The position numbers and the translations under genes are program-made. DNA of 64,000 nt, from contig NC_087114.1 of assembly GCF_963855985.1 (NCBI RefSeq), positions 1,265,001 through 1,329,000 on the forward strand, given 5' to 3'. Positions 21,503 to 32,642 of this stretch are shown here, one piece after another. The first letter of the stretch is position 1, and every line of letters starts with the position of its first letter. The notes below the pieces were generated by a model that saw only the letters and a program-made list of their open reading frames with translations, had not been told where the DNA came from and ran no database searches. Source of the DNA: Ostrinia nubilalis (Eukaryota > Arthropoda > Insecta > Lepidoptera > Crambidae).

Positions 21503-21898
21503 CGATCTTGCGATCTTGACAGGCATACATGGAAAACCCGAAAATTGTAAGATCAAGCTCTATAGTGTGTGCCTACTTTTGTAAGTTTACGATTCTTGAC
21601 AAAAGATGTTAAAATTCAGTATAGAACTACATTATTACTTTTTTTAGTTTTATCAAATTCTTGGGATTCGTTGATAAACTAAGGATTAGACGATAAGTCA
21701 AAATTTTAGTTTACTGAGAATAAAGAATTTAAAAATATACTACATAGGTACTCGTATTGTTGAGTTTGAGTGATTATAATAATTATTTTATTACGTCACC
21801 AGATGATTTATTAATAAACTAAAAATTTGACGATAAATAAAACGAATCGATGTTTAGTTCAAAATTTTTAAATTATTATTATCAACTAAACCTCAGTT

Positions 21899-22019
21899 AA
21901 CTAACGGTCCGTTAACCCTCGCGGTGTCGCTGGCCGGCGCAGGTGTCGCTTAAGCCGCGGAGTGACTCTCCGCTCCGCTCGGCACCGTGTTTTACTACAA
22001 CGCTTCTCCGCTACAAAAT
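21899..22019. other. GC-rich tract, unclassified
   Basis: CTCGCGGTGTCGCTGGCCGG, GCTTAAGCCGCGGAGTGACT and CTCCGCTCCGCTCGGCACCG stand out from the AT-rich surroundings. No frame is convincing; it may be part of an unrecognised transposon. Confidence 0.35.
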
Positions 22020-22108
22020 TGTGTGAATTAATTAATAACGTAATGGTTAAGTGGCTTTTAGTGATATCAGAAAGATAGGTAAAATGAATTTTATTGCAAG
22101 AAAATACA

Positions 22109-22253
22109 CGCCCGTATCACAAACGATGCTTGCTTATGTGAAGCAGGAAATCAAACGCACAGCGTTGAATAGAGCTCTGTGATTGATTCGTTTGTCACCC
22201 TGTGCGTCCATGCGCACTGTGAGACCTCATAGTAATGTTTGTGAATACTGGCC
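22109..22253 (+). mobile_element. MITE family 3 (CGCCCGTATTCACAAAC TIR), degraded ends
   Basis: The left end CGCCCGTATCACAAACG and right end GTTTGTGAATACTGGCC enclose the family core CTTGCTTATGTGAAGCAG...TGTGCGTCCATGCGCACTG. It is the most diverged copy and its flanking TTA duplication is no longer clear. Confidence 0.85.
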
Positions 22254-22929
22254 TAAGTGGTAGTGGTACGCACTATAGCTTTTCTTCTTACCTATCCTAC
22301 AATATAAAAAGAAAAATGAAGAATGTTCCATGCTTATTACCTTTTGAAGCAAACCCTACTGAAAGGAATTTTCACACAGGCAATAAGTAGCTATTCTTTA
22401 CTTTAGTATTTCAGTTTCTTATAACTATCTTAAATTAAATACTTTACAATATTTTAAACTTTCACGTTTAAATACTTTAAGCAAACCGTATACCGGTTTA
22501 AAAAATATTTTTTTTGGGTAACTAGCAATGTTTTTTTGTCTTTTGTCCTAAAATATCACATTAAAATCATAGCTAACTCCAATTTAAAGATACCAATAAT
22601 CTAGCAAAATCTTTGCAGTAACTTTTCATATAAAACCACACTGCCATTCCTTACAACTCAGTATGCTCATAGAAATGTTTACAATACATCGTTAGTCAAC
22701 AAAAAATCTAGATTTTCCCGCATCAATAGGCTGACATGCTGCCTAAGTTTCCGATTTCAGACAATCTTCCTGCCTGTATAAGTATATCTAGAACTTGCAT
22801 TATTATTTTTTTGAGAAAGCAAACATACTTTACTGAACTTTGACAGAACAAAAAAATGTGTGGAGTCGTAAAAGTTACATATTTTTAACCACAATGGTAA
22901 AGTTCTTGGCCTGCATCTCACCATGTAGC
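22254..22929. other. Unassigned AT-rich DNA
   Basis: No gene or classified repeat was recognised. Confidence 0.5.
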
Positions 22930-23126
22930 TCTGGCAGAATAAATATAGGACCACTGGCACTCTTTCCGTGGATGTCGTAAGAGGCGACTAAGGGACAAAT
23001 ATGCGAACATCAGGCCTCCCCAACCCGTCTGGCCAGCGTGGGGAGTGTAGGACAAATCCTCTTGCCTCTGGTAAATTAGAGTGGGTCGTGCTCCTGCAGT
23101 GGAGAGTTAATGACCTGATGATGGGG
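22930..23126 (-). repeat. Dispersed repeat family W (reverse), well preserved
   Basis: GTGGATGTCGTAAGAGGCGA, CCCAACCCGTCTGGCCAGCG, CCTCTTGCCTCTGGTAAATT and CCTGCAGTGGAGAGTTAATG define the family in order. Confidence 0.75.
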
Positions 23127-23305
23127 AATCTTACCCTTCATAGCATCAGATGCGAGTAAGATCAAACGCAACTCATTTCTCATTTTCCCATTAATCAGTC
23201 CTACCTTTCATAACCATTATTTGCAGTGGTCCTACCAATAGTACTATGGTTACTGCATATAGCTCTAGCGCTTAACTAAGTAAGCTCCCTACAAAAAAAA
23301 ACTTT

Positions 23306-23740
23306 TTAATCTAAAACTGCAAACCACAGCACCCCTGTCCATATAAATGCTTTAGGCACTAAAGCATTTTTTTTTCTTACAAAAACACTGAAATATGAAA
23401 AAGCGACTCCACCGCACCCCTGTCCATAAAAATGCGCATCCGTTGACTCGAACCCGCCCAGGGCTGTACCAATTAGCGGCGTCCGGCGCGCCGGCATTGT
23501 GCGCCGCGCGCAACCCTGCATTGTACGGTTCGGCAGATGCCCTGTTAATGTTTGTAGGCGTAGTTCGAAGGAATACTTATTAAAACTAATATTGAGGATT
23601 TTTGAGAGATTTTTTCTTGAAACCTTTTTTATTTGATGATTTTTTTTGCAAGAAGAATTTTTAATTAACCCATGTGTGAACAGTGTGAAGCAGCCCTGCA
23701 TTGTACTGGTTTGGAAAATGCCCTGTTAGTATGTGTAGAT
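23306..23740. repeat. Two interleaved direct repeats around a GC-rich block
   Basis: GCACCCCTGTCCATA occurs at about 23330 and 23413. CCCTGCATTGTAC...GCCCTGTTA occurs at about 23513 and 23696. Between them lies a CpG-rich stretch, GGCGTCCGGCGCGCCGGCAT. No coding character was found, so this is probably a degraded element. Confidence 0.5.
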
Positions 23741-23749
23741 TAAAGTTTG

Positions 23750-23853
23750 AAGTCGCAGGAGGTGCCTGGATGCGAGCGGCGCAAGACCGGTCTTTGTGGA
23801 AATCTTTGGGGAAGGCCTTTGTCCAGCAGTGGACGTCTTTCGGCTGAAACGAA
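23750..23853 (+). mobile_element. RTE tail, subfamily B, short
   Basis: GTCGCAGGAGGTGCCTGGAT to GGACGTCTTTCGGCTGAAAC. It is truncated to about the last 100 bp. Confidence 0.85.
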
Positions 23854-24071
23854 GTTTGAAGGAATATTAAACTAATATTGAGCATTCATAGCATTTTTAC
23901 ATGTAAGTACTAGCTTTTGCCCGTGGCTTCACCCGCAAGAAAATTAAGCATCCCTTTTAAAAACCGAGATTAAAGCTATCCTATGTTTTTTCCTTGAGGA
24001 CTTCTTCCTCATGAATCGCTCGTTGATGAAAATGTTAATGAGACTAGCAGACGCAGTGAAGGATTTTACAT

Positions 24072-24178
24072 TATACAGGGTGGAAACGATAAGTGATCTC
24101 ACTTTCAGGATCAGTAACCAGTTTTTCAATATGTTGTATAGTTTAGAAATAATCGAGTTAACGTTTCCACCCTGTATA
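24072..24178. mobile_element. 107-bp MITE (TATACAGGGTGGAAACG TIR)
   Basis: TATACAGGGTGGAAACG at the left is an exact inverted match to CGTTTCCACCCTGTATA at the right. The outer TA may be the target duplication, as in Tc1/mariner-type elements. No coding sequence. Confidence 0.85.
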
Positions 24179-24181
24179 GAA

Positions 24182-24385
24182 TCGTTCGTTTCAGGCGAAA
24201 GACGTCCACGGCTGGACAAAGGCCTCCCCCAAGGTTTTCCACGATGAACGGTCCTGCACTGCCCGCATCCAGGCTCTTCCCGCCACCTTTACCAGATCGT
24301 CGGTCCACCTAGTAGGAGGCCCCGCCCACGCTACGTCTTCCAGCCCGTGGTCGCCACTCGAGAACTTTTCTGCCCCCTGGACAGA
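24182..24385 (-). mobile_element. RTE tail, subfamily B (reverse)
   Basis: TCGTTCGTTTCAGGCGAAAG to CGTGGTCGCCACTCGAGAAC. It directly follows the 107-bp MITE. Confidence 0.85.
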
Positions 24386-25009
24386 AAAGTTGCAGTGATA
24401 GATTATTTTTATTGTAGTTCGAACCCCAGACCTTCTAGCCAAAAGACTCCATCCCACCACTGGACCCCAGTCAATACTATTTTTAATGAATTCCTATGAT
24501 ATGAACTAAGCCAGTGAAAAACACAAGTATTCGAGTATTTACTTTCAGCATGAATGCAGCGAGTGCATCTGAAATGTACCAAATATTATATTTTTTGTGA
24601 AAAGAGCACATTTTGCGAACGCGTCGAGAGTTGAGTGGTTAAAAAAATATGCTAGTGTTGGGTGAGGTGGCGATATTTTAAATCGATGATTTTTTGCTTG
24701 ATGGACTGGAGTAAATTTTAAATCTAAGTTTCTTGGAGTTTATTTGGCGTATAAAGGAATACTTTGTCAATTAAATTGGCTTAGGAATGTTGCCGTGGGA
24801 CTCTCCCCAATGTACATGTTAATACAAAATTTATAGGCTCTCTTAAAGAGTACCATCAATAAAATTGTTAAAATTACGTTAATTTCATTTGTAAGCAATG
24901 CCTATCGAAACTGTGCGAAGGCAAATTGATATTTTGCGATATATCCTTTGTTTTTATGGAATGTTTATTTGTTCTTATAAGTTAACTAGTCACCCAATAA
25001 AAAGGGGCA
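24386..25009. other. Unassigned AT-rich DNA
   Basis: No supported gene or repeat. Confidence 0.5.
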
Positions 25010-25255
25010 TAGCAGACTTATCAATTTGGAAAGGGATCAACGCCGTATCGCCTTTCACGAGCTGTCATCGCCTTTCGCGCACTGTCAACCGCGAGGCGAG
25101 GCTTTTACGTTATGGTGTGGATCAGAGCCTGTTCAGATGACGGATACGGCCTAAGTGTGCGTTGCAGCATGGAGTTTCATACAAAAAATACTGACCGCCT
25201 CAAGTTGATACGGTTAGTACGGTTACGATCCCTTTCCGGGTTGATAAATGTGCCA
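25010..25255. mobile_element. MITE family 4 (GCACACTTATCAAC TIR), copy 1
   Basis: Left AGCAGACTTATCAA...GGAAAGGGATC is inverted at the right as GATCCCTTTCCGGGTTGATA. The core has GTATCGCCTTTC and AGTGTGCGTTGCAGCATGGA. A related copy lies at 28307-28474. Confidence 0.75.
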
Positions 25256-25263
25256 CTACCTTA

Positions 25264-25409
25264 CACCCGTCTATACAAACGATGCTTGCTTAAGTGAAGC
25301 AGCAAATCGAACGCACAGCGTTGAATAGAGCCCTGTGATTGGTTCGTGTGTCACCCTGTGCGTCCACGCGCACTGTGAGACCTCATAGTAATGTTCGTGA
25401 ATACGGGCG
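25264..25409 (+). mobile_element. MITE family 3, TTA target duplication
   Basis: Flanked by TTA at 25261-25263 and 25410-25412. The left TIR is altered (CACCCGTCTATACAAACG); the right TIR is CGTGAATACGGGCG. The core matches the other copies closely. Confidence 0.9.
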
Positions 25410-25708
25410 TTATAGTTTTTGCACATTGGACATTTTGATATCGATAACCATCAATAACATCGCATGTCCCATCCCTACTCTAATATGAAGAGAAGGCCCA
25501 AAGTTTGCATTTGTATATTTTCAGCGAAAACCTTTTATGCCCGCGTTAACTAGCGCATACCCGGCATGGATTGAAAATTATGAATTCCGATACGTTTTTA
25601 AGTTATTAAAATGATGGATTCACTAAAGGTACATTGCTCATTACTACATAGCACGAAAGCATGCTACTATTGAGCAATTAAAATAAATAATTAAAAAATA
25701 AAATAAAT

Positions 25709-25937
25709 ATCCTTGGACATTTTACACCACTCTTTTAGTCCCAAACTAAGCAAAGCTTGCACTATGGGTACTAGACAACGGATATAAACATACGTAAATA
25801 CTTTTATTATACATAGCAACACCCAGACCCATCATAGAAATTAAAATTCATCATTTCAATTTCTGCCCGGCCGGGAATCGAATCCGGGACCTCTCGGCAT
25901 AAGTAGTCTGTTCCGAACCACTACACCAAACGGCCGA
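25709..25937 (-). mobile_element. tRNA-derived SINE family P (reverse)
   Basis: Reversed B box GGGAATCGAATCCGGG and A box CCACTACACCAAACGGCCG. Its body matches the copy at 11862, ending in an AAATAAAT-rich tail on the left. Confidence 0.85.
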
Positions 25938-25959
25938 CGAAATTGCTACTTATAAGAAC

Positions 25960-26130
25960 TAGGTTCTGCCCGCGACTTCATCCACGTGGAATAGTTACTT
26001 TGGGCTAGTGTTAATAGCCTATAGTCCAAATGGACAGTCTTCAATACCGATTTTTTTTTCAAATCGAACCAGGAATTAGCGCTTTCAAGCTAACAAACTC
26101 TTCAGATTTATTATATTAAAAGTTAAATAT
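25960..26130 (-). mobile_element. Degraded Helitron-like fragment (reverse)
   Basis: TCTGCCCGCGACTTCATCCA, then CAAATCGAACCAGGAATTAG and a TTATTATATTA end follow the usual order of these elements in reverse. The CTAG end is not intact. Confidence 0.45.
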
Positions 26131-26205
26131 TTTGAATTTTAAATGATGTTCTAGTCTGTCTCTATGTTTTTTATTTCAGGAAAAAACTTATTAAATTAGT
26201 TTATT

Positions 26206-26347
26206 AGCTGACATGGCGAATTTCGTACCGCCTACATCAGAAATAACGTAGGATTCTAATGGTGAAAGAATTTTTTAAATCAGTCCAGTAGTTTCGAAGC
26301 TTATTCAATACAAACAATCAAATCTTTTCTCTTTATAATATTAGTGT
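26206..26347 (-). mobile_element. Helitron-like element (reverse)
   Basis: TTAGCTGACATGGCGAATTTCG to TTTATAATATTAGTGTAGA. Its right end is the reversed TCTACACTAATATTATAAA start, and an RTE tail follows immediately. Confidence 0.6.
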
Positions 26348-26354
26348 AGAATAT

Positions 26355-26505
26355 TAGGCAGGCCTCCCACTAGGTGGACCGACGATCTGGTGAGGGTCGC
26401 GGGAATTGCCTGGATGCGGGCAGTGCAGGACCGGTCTTTGTGGAAATCCTTGGGGGAGGCCTTTGTCCAGCAGTGGACGTCTTTCAGCTGAAACGAACGA
26501 ACGAC
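26355..26505 (+). mobile_element. RTE tail, subfamily B
   Basis: GGCAGGCCTCCCACTAGGTG to GGACGTCTTTCAGCTGAAAC, then ACGAACGAAC. 5'-truncated to 150 bp. Confidence 0.88.
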
Positions 26506-26776
26506 CGAAAATGTTGTAAAATTCTTTAATTTCGTCACACTCAATTAATAACATTATTTTCAGTTCAATATTCCATGTAGTGTAAGTGCGAAGTGTTGTA
26601 TGAAATTGGACGAATCGTGTATGGCCCGGGGCATGAACTGGACATGCAGTAATAATGCAATTGATGTGTAATTTGGGAATGTATGATTAACCATTTAAAT
26701 GCAGGTGTAAGTGTGGTTCGGTGTGGTTAGTCGGAAATTCGTATTTTACATTTCATACACTCTATTTATCTGATTT

Positions 26777-26950
26777 TAGCCACGATAGCCCAACGGTGAA
26801 GTGCTCGGACTGGCCGACTTGAGATCCGAGAAACGCGGGTTCGAATCCCACCGCCGCTCGACTATTGTGGTGAGCCCACTCGTAACACAAGCTTATTTAG
26901 CTTGACACGAGAGGCTAATGGGACTATTAGTTTGTGCAATAAATACAAAT
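26777..26950 (+). mobile_element. tRNA-headed SINE (CACGATAGCCCAACGG family)
   Basis: The A-box region CGATAGCCCAACGGTGAAG and B box CGGGTTCGAATCCCACC sit about 50 bp apart. The body CCCACTCGTAACACAAGC matches the reverse copy at 551-707. The head looks like a tRNA but does not close a full cloverleaf. Confidence 0.65.
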
Positions 26951-27071
26951 AGCTAATACTCTTTAAAAATATTTCATTCGCTTTACAACTATAAAGAATC
27001 GTTTTAATACGAATATTTCTTTGTCTACAGGCATTGCGGTTGAACGTGAAAAGGTAAGTAACCTTCATATT

Positions 27072-27385
27072 ATTCATCATCATCATCATTTCAGCCACAG
27101 GTACTCCACTGCTGAACATAGGCCTCCCCCAATGATTTCCTTTAGCCGGTTGGTAGCGGCCTGCATCCAGCGTCTTTATAAGGTCGTCGGTCTACCTTGT
27201 GGTTGAACGTCCTACGCTGCGTTTTCCGGTACGCGGCCTCCACTCCAGAACCTTGCTGCCCCATCGGCCGTCAATTCTGCGTACTATGTGCCCTGGCCAT
27301 TGCCACTTCAGCTTGCTAATCCGTCGGGCTATGTCAGCGACTTTAGTTCGTTTACGGATCTCCTCATTTCTGATTCGATCACATA
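27072..27385 (-). mobile_element. RTE tail, subfamily A (reverse)
   Basis: Reversed tail ATTCATCATCATCATCATTT, then CTCCACTGCTGAACATAGGC, up to TTCGTTTACGGATCTCCTCA and a reversed LRDRIRNEEI block. The minus-strand frame 27401-27192 reads RIRNEEIRKRTKVADIARR without stops, so this copy is fairly young. Confidence 0.88.
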
Positions 27386-27639
27386 AAGAAACACAGTGCA
27401 TAGCCCTCTCCTCCTTTCCTCTAAACTAAAGTCTATACTTTTTTAAGATCACTTAAATAGTTTTGTAATCATTAATCTTTGAAACATGGCAATTAACGCT
27501 AAGTCTATAATTACTTTCGTTTTTAATTGCTCTGGTACCATAAGGTGTAGGTTCTGTTCCCGGGTCATTGGCCCTTGTAATATTTCCTAATAGACATGCC
27601 TGCGGTGTAATACGTGTTTTTGTGAAGTAAAAAACTTTG

Positions 27640-27913
27640 TTATAAATAAATAAATAAATAAATCTTTGGACAATTTCACACAGCGCCAGCTAGCCCCAAA
27701 GTAAGCAACTTAATGCTTGTGTTATGGGTGCTAGCTTGACGGATACACTACTTATATACTTTTTTTTTTAAATACATACATATTATACATAGTAACACCC
27801 AGACCCGTCACAGAAATTAAAATTCATCATTTCAATTTCTGCCCGCCCGGGAATCGAACCCGGGACCTCTCGGCATAGTAGTCCGTTCTGAACCACTACA
27901 CCAAACGGCCGAC
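27640..27913 (-). mobile_element. tRNA-derived SINE family P (reverse), full length
   Basis: From an (AATA)n tail at 27640 to the reversed head GGGAATCGAACCCGGGACC and CTACACCAAACGGCCG. The (AATA)n run is the retroposition tail. Confidence 0.88.
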
Positions 27914-27952
27914 AAAGACTTACATACCAACTGGTATGTAAGTCTTCTTATA

Positions 27953-28110
27953 CTAGCTTTTGCCCGTGACTTTGTCCATAGAAGTCATCAAGGAAGTATC
28001 ACTCAAGGATAAACGAAGCTCTCTACTGGTGAAAGAAATATCACTTTTGGTTCAGTAGTTCTAGAGAACTTCCTACGAATTTTTGTATGGAACAGCTTTT
28101 TTCCTCACTC
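27953..28110 (-). mobile_element. Degraded Helitron-like fragment (reverse)
   Basis: TACTAGCTTTTGCCCGTGAC is the reversed GCGGGCAAAAGCTAGT end. The interior GGTGAAAGAAATATCAC and TTCAGTAGTTC are typical. The far end is not clear. Confidence 0.5.
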
Positions 28111-28306
28111 TATCACTGTAGCACTGGTCTAAGTTGTTCAAAACACTAGTATTTCTTCTGTGGCAGAACCTTACCTGGTAGAAAGAGTTTTTAAAGTTAA
28201 AAAATATATTGCCTCAAATGGGAATCGAACCCACGACCTTTGCGACTACTCTGACCGAATTTTCAATTTGTTTAATTTGTTTGTGTGTGTGTATCTCAAA
28301 GTACAA

Positions 28307-28474
28307 AGCACACTAATCAACCAGGAAACGGATCGTAATCGTATCAATTCAATTCGGTCAGTATTCTTTGTATGTAACTACATACTGCAACGCACACTTA
28401 TCTGCGCCGTAAGGTAAACGCCTCGCGGCAAAGGCGATACGGTGTTGTTCCCTTTCTGCGTTGATAAGTGTGCT
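28307..28474. mobile_element. MITE family 4, copy 2
   Basis: Left AGCACACTAATCAACCAGGA and right TCTGCGTTGATAAGTGTGCT are inverted repeats. The core carries GCAACGCACACTTATCTGCG and AAGGCGATACGGTG, shared with 25010-25255 in the opposite orientation. Confidence 0.75.
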
Positions 28475-28720
28475 GTGCACCTTTAATCCTAAAAACTTTG
28501 ACAAACCTTTGTAAAGTAATAATAACCCTGTATATCAATTACCAATCAGATCCCTGTTGAGCTGTAATAGGTCGCCAGTTTGACTCCCGCGGTTCCTGAG
28601 GTGTGGTCTGTCGGTCGTCATGGTGACTGGCTCACAAACTATGGTTATCATTGGTTGTTTTAACTATGGGAAACCAAATTATGCATGTAGTTTTGTAGGT
28701 AAGTTCCTATTATTAACTAA

Positions 28721-28941
28721 GGCCCGGTTTTTTGATTCGTAGTTAAAATAACCAATAATAGTCAAATTTGACAGATGTCAAATGACAAGTGGTTAAATAT
28801 CAGAAAAAAATGTTTTTCTAACAATGGTTAGTTGACTTTTAGTACATTTTTTAGTACATAGTTAACATTTTGTTCATATTTAACCATTAGTAGCAAAATT
28901 TAACAATTTGTTATTTTAACTATGTATCAAAAAACTGGACC
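28721..28941. mobile_element. 221-bp MITE (GGCCCGGTTTTTTGATTC TIR) with TAA duplication
   Basis: Left GGCCCGGTTTTTTGATTCGT is inverted at the right as TATGTATCAAAAAACTGGAC; TIRs are about 33 bp. TAA flanks both sides (28718-28720 and 28942-28944), which fits PIF/Harbinger-type integration at TWA. Confidence 0.85.
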
Positions 28942-29199
28942 TAAGTAGCCTTTGTTCGCGACTTCGCTCGTGTAGTGTTAAAAAATAACTTAATTTATTT
29001 GCCTAATTTGTTATTTTGAGGGATCTTTATACTAGAACTTTGTTATGTCTCGACAAAATCACTATACTTTGTCGAAATATCTCACGTATTTAGACTAAAT
29101 GTAAGTGAAGCCGCGGGCAAAAGTTGGTTTACTGTACCTAAATATTAACATTTGCTAATAGTGCTTCTTTTCTTCATACTTAAAATTAACAAAAATTGT

Positions 29200-29275
29200 C
29201 GCTAGTGGGAATCGAACCCGCAATTAGCATCGTATACCGGCACTTAAACCAGCCATAGTTGTAGAGGGGCTCTCT
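29200..29275 (-). repeat. tRNA-like SINE head (reverse)
   Basis: Reversed B box GTGGGAATCGAACCCGCAAT is followed by CACTTAAACCAGCCATAG near an A-box distance. No complete cloverleaf or body. Confidence 0.4.
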
Positions 29276-29331
29276 ATGTCTTGTTAATTTGTAGAATTTT
29301 TAAAGTAGGTACTTACATAGATAGACTCTTA

Positions 29332-29472
29332 CGCCCGTATTCACAAACGCTGCTTGCTTAAGTGAAGTAGCAAATCGAACGCACAGCGTTGAATAGAGCT
29401 GTGATTGGTTCGTGTGTCACCCTGTGCCACGCGCACTGTGAGACCTCATAGTAATGTTTGTGAATACGGGCG
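29332..29472 (+). mobile_element. MITE family 3, TTA target duplication
   Basis: TTA at 29329-29331 and 29473-29475. TIRs CGCCCGTATTCACAAACG and TTTGTGAATACGGGCG are nearly perfect. Confidence 0.93.
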
Positions 29473-29700
29473 TTAATAGCTTACTTAATACTCTACCACC
29501 ACTTAAATTAATTTACCTAAATAATTCCCTACATGTATAACTTCTATGGTTAGTTTTTGTTTGGGATTTAGTTGCCATGACAACGGATTAAACCACTCCC
29601 AAAAATACCACACCCAGATTTCGTTTATGGTTTCTACCACACCTTTACCCTAATACAGTGTTCATTAGTTAAAAATGGTTTCAACATCAGGTCATTGAAT

Positions 29701-29825
29701 GCCCGTTTTCACCATCAATCCCTAATTTTTAAGTGACCCTTTAGGGTAGGTAACACATAACAGGAATTTTGTTTTCATAGGGATCACTTAAAAATTAGGG
29801 ATTGATGGTGAAAACAGGCATTTGT
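29701..29825. mobile_element. MITE family 5 (foldback, TGCCCGTTTTCACCATCAAT), copy 1
   Basis: The left arm TGCCCGTTTTCACCATCAAT plus CCCTAATTTTTAAGTGA is mirrored at the right. Arms are about 40 bp and the whole folds as a hairpin. The second copy is at 42903-43009. Confidence 0.88.
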
Positions 29826-30267
29826 CTCCTTAAGTTTGGAATCTTAATTTTCTATTTTCTTGTTGAGGCTCTACAAAAATAGGTCTCCATATTTACTTCA
29901 GCAAAACATCCATAATACTAAATTATAATATTTTCTTTTTAGACTTGGATGGATTGGTGATGTCTTGCATATAATGTGGTTTTATGTTTAAGTGCTCTAT
30001 CTAGGAATCGAACCTAGAACATCTTATTTGAAAGAGTCCAATAGAAATTGAGATGTCTTTCTATAGTTTGGAGACCATGTTTTCACAAGATTTAGTTATT
30101 TGAAAAAAGCAAAACTCAATATAATTGAAAAATCTTTATTTTCAAACAGCTGTTTTTAACAGCATTTTTACAACATTTTTAGAAAACAGTATAAAAATAG
30201 ATAAGGGTCACAAATTAATCAAAGTAGTACTACCTAATATTTTATTATACCAAAAGAGATGACATAA
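29826..30267. other. Unassigned AT-rich DNA
   Basis: A possible tRNA-like B box in reverse (AGGAATCGAACCTAGAAC) lies at 30003-30020; nothing else was recognised. Confidence 0.45.
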
Positions 30268-32386
30268 CGATACCTCTGGGCTCAAAGGTCGTAAAGGACA
30301 AAATACCGAAAATGAGTTATTTATACAGTTTTACTCAGAATTTAATTCTCTATCGATCTGTATATTTAGTTTGTCGAAATTCCCAAAAAAAGTGCCTTTA
30401 CGACCCATCATATTTGATAAGCTAAACAGAATTCATCGTGAAAATTGGGATGTAAATACCATTTGATTTTTTAGTACAGTTACCATGGTAGTAAAGAACA
30501 AGTAAACACAAATTTTTGGGCGTATAATGTACATGTAGTATATCTATTGTCCTATACAACCTTACATTTTCATACCCAAGTCTAAATAATTTGTCCTTTA
30601 CGCCCTTAGATTATCTAAACAAATATTTTAAAAATCTACACAGTGAGGATATTAAAATAACTGTGAAGGTAAATTTTATAGACGTTTCTTAAAGTATTTA
30701 AGTATGTGCGTTTGGAACAAATGAAAGAACCTAAAAAATCATCAAAAATATATAATAAAACTATTTTAGATTGTAACATTTATGTGATTTGTACATATAA
30801 AATGATGATAATATCTACCCACATCGGGTAAAGTAATGTTGCTTTTTATTATTTCTCATAATATTTGAAGAGACTAGGTATTTGTCAGGTATAAGATAAT
30901 TATTAAAAGATGATTTAAGAAAATAAAAACATGATAATATAAAATAACGTATTACCTAATTAAGTTAGGATAGTCATCATAAAAAATGAAAAAGCTAGAT
31001 TTGTTAAAAATATTATGAAAAAAAAAGTAATCTTACTATAGTACCTTAGGTGTCATTATTTTGTATGCACAAATCACACAAATACTACACTTTACAATTA
31101 TTTTTAATGATTTCCTAGTAATTTTGACTAACGCCCTTGGTCAAAACCACTTTAGAGTTTTGACTGTTACAATTAAAAACTCATTAAACTAAAAAAACTC
31201 ATTAAAACTCATTTATTTCAAAAAAAAGCACTTTTACATACATTATAATAAATTAGTATAGTTTCTAAAGTTATTTGGATCAGCTAATAAAGAATAACTA
31301 GTAGGAAAAATATTTACACAACATGGGAAAATATATGTTGAGACTTAATCTACTAAAAAGCGTGAATACAGTTTTTTTTTCGAAGTTATATTTTTATATT
31401 AAAAATAATTGGCTTTTAAAAACGGTATTATGTAGGAGTAAAGTAAGTGGATGTACTTTACTGGAATGAAAATCTTCCTACTTGTAATCTTACTTACCTA
31501 ACTTTTGTACTTTTATACCAAGTACAATGACATTATTTTAAGCTACTATGAATTAATAATGTTTAATTTATTTAGAATTTAGAATAATAATTATTCTAAA
31601 TTCTTTTTAAATAATATAATAAATAATTAATATAGTTTGGTTTTCGTTTGTCCTTAATAATTCTATTCTATCTGCATTATCATAAGGTCAACTGGTGGAC
31701 AGATTGCCCTATGGAATTAAATCCGCTATTTGTAGTTTTTCTAAACAATAATAATGATTAAATAAATAAATAAAATTAAATTGGTTTCGGTTTTTCCTGT
31801 AAAGTAGATATTTATGAAGTTTTATAATTTAAAAGCATCATATTATTTATTTTCTAAATTAGCTTTTATATCGGAAATAGTTTCTTCTAGTTCAAAGATA
31901 TCAAAACTTCTACTTAAATAGTTTCATAAATTGTGTGCATTAAATTATGAAGCTACGGAAAATCATTTTATTTCATTTAAAAGACCATAATTCATTAAAA
32001 ATATGTGAAGAAATGGTATATTATATATCAAACACCATAAAATATTAAATATTTAAGCTAAATCATCAATTTACCCTTTCATAATACCTTACCTGGGTGT
32101 CCCGTTACGACCCATGAAAACCTACAAAACTATGTAAATTGTCATTTATTACCTTAGTTTTGTAGTTTTGTGAAATAAAAATAGACTTACGTCCTGAGTA
32201 ACTTGCCTAGGACGAATATTTGAGGGGCGTAAAGGTCTTTTTATTGTAATTTTGAGGGCGTAAAGGAAATCTATCTCAGTAAATACAGCTCTAGTCCAGT
32301 TTTTCAATACCTCTTCGGAAAACGTTTTTTGCTTCTCCTGAAAAGTCGTACTTTGTCCTTTACGACCTTTGAGCCCAGAGGTATCG
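30268..32386. mobile_element. 2119-bp DNA transposon with perfect 35-bp TIRs and ATAA duplication
   Basis: 30268-30302 (CGATACCTCTGGGCTCAAAG, then GTCGTAAAGGACAAA) is identical, 35 of 35, to the reverse complement of 32352-32386. ATAA precedes at 30264-30267 and follows at 32387-32390. Subterminal copies of GTCGTAAAGG or GGGCGTAAAGG occur at 30395, 30595, 32100, 32224 and 32256 as well as inside both TIRs. The interior is AT-rich with no transposase frame, so the element is non-autonomous. A 4-bp duplication is compatible with several superfamilies; none is assigned. Confidence 0.88.
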
Positions 32387-32642
32387 ATAATACATTTATA
32401 GTTACGAGTAGGTATAGAAATAATTAAGTACTGACCGTCCATCATCAATGTCCAAAAGGCAAGGCGATAAAAAACACAAACCTAAGTATGAATTGTACAT
32501 TTTTAATCTACACAAACTAAACTAAAGAAAAATACAATTTTGTACATTTTCAAAAACATTTTATTTATTTCCAAAGATTTAAAAAATTGCAGATCTAAAC
32601 TTTACCTCTATAAATATTATGTACAGTACCTCTAGCATGAAC

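Noticed and set aside
26777..26860. tRNA gene
   Set aside because: A and B boxes are present but the arms do not make a full cloverleaf and a SINE body follows; a second copy with the same body exists at 551-707.
32149..32448. 99-codon minus-strand frame as a transposase
   Set aside because: It spans the right TIR of the 2.1-kb element and runs into flanking DNA, so it is not an element-encoded gene.
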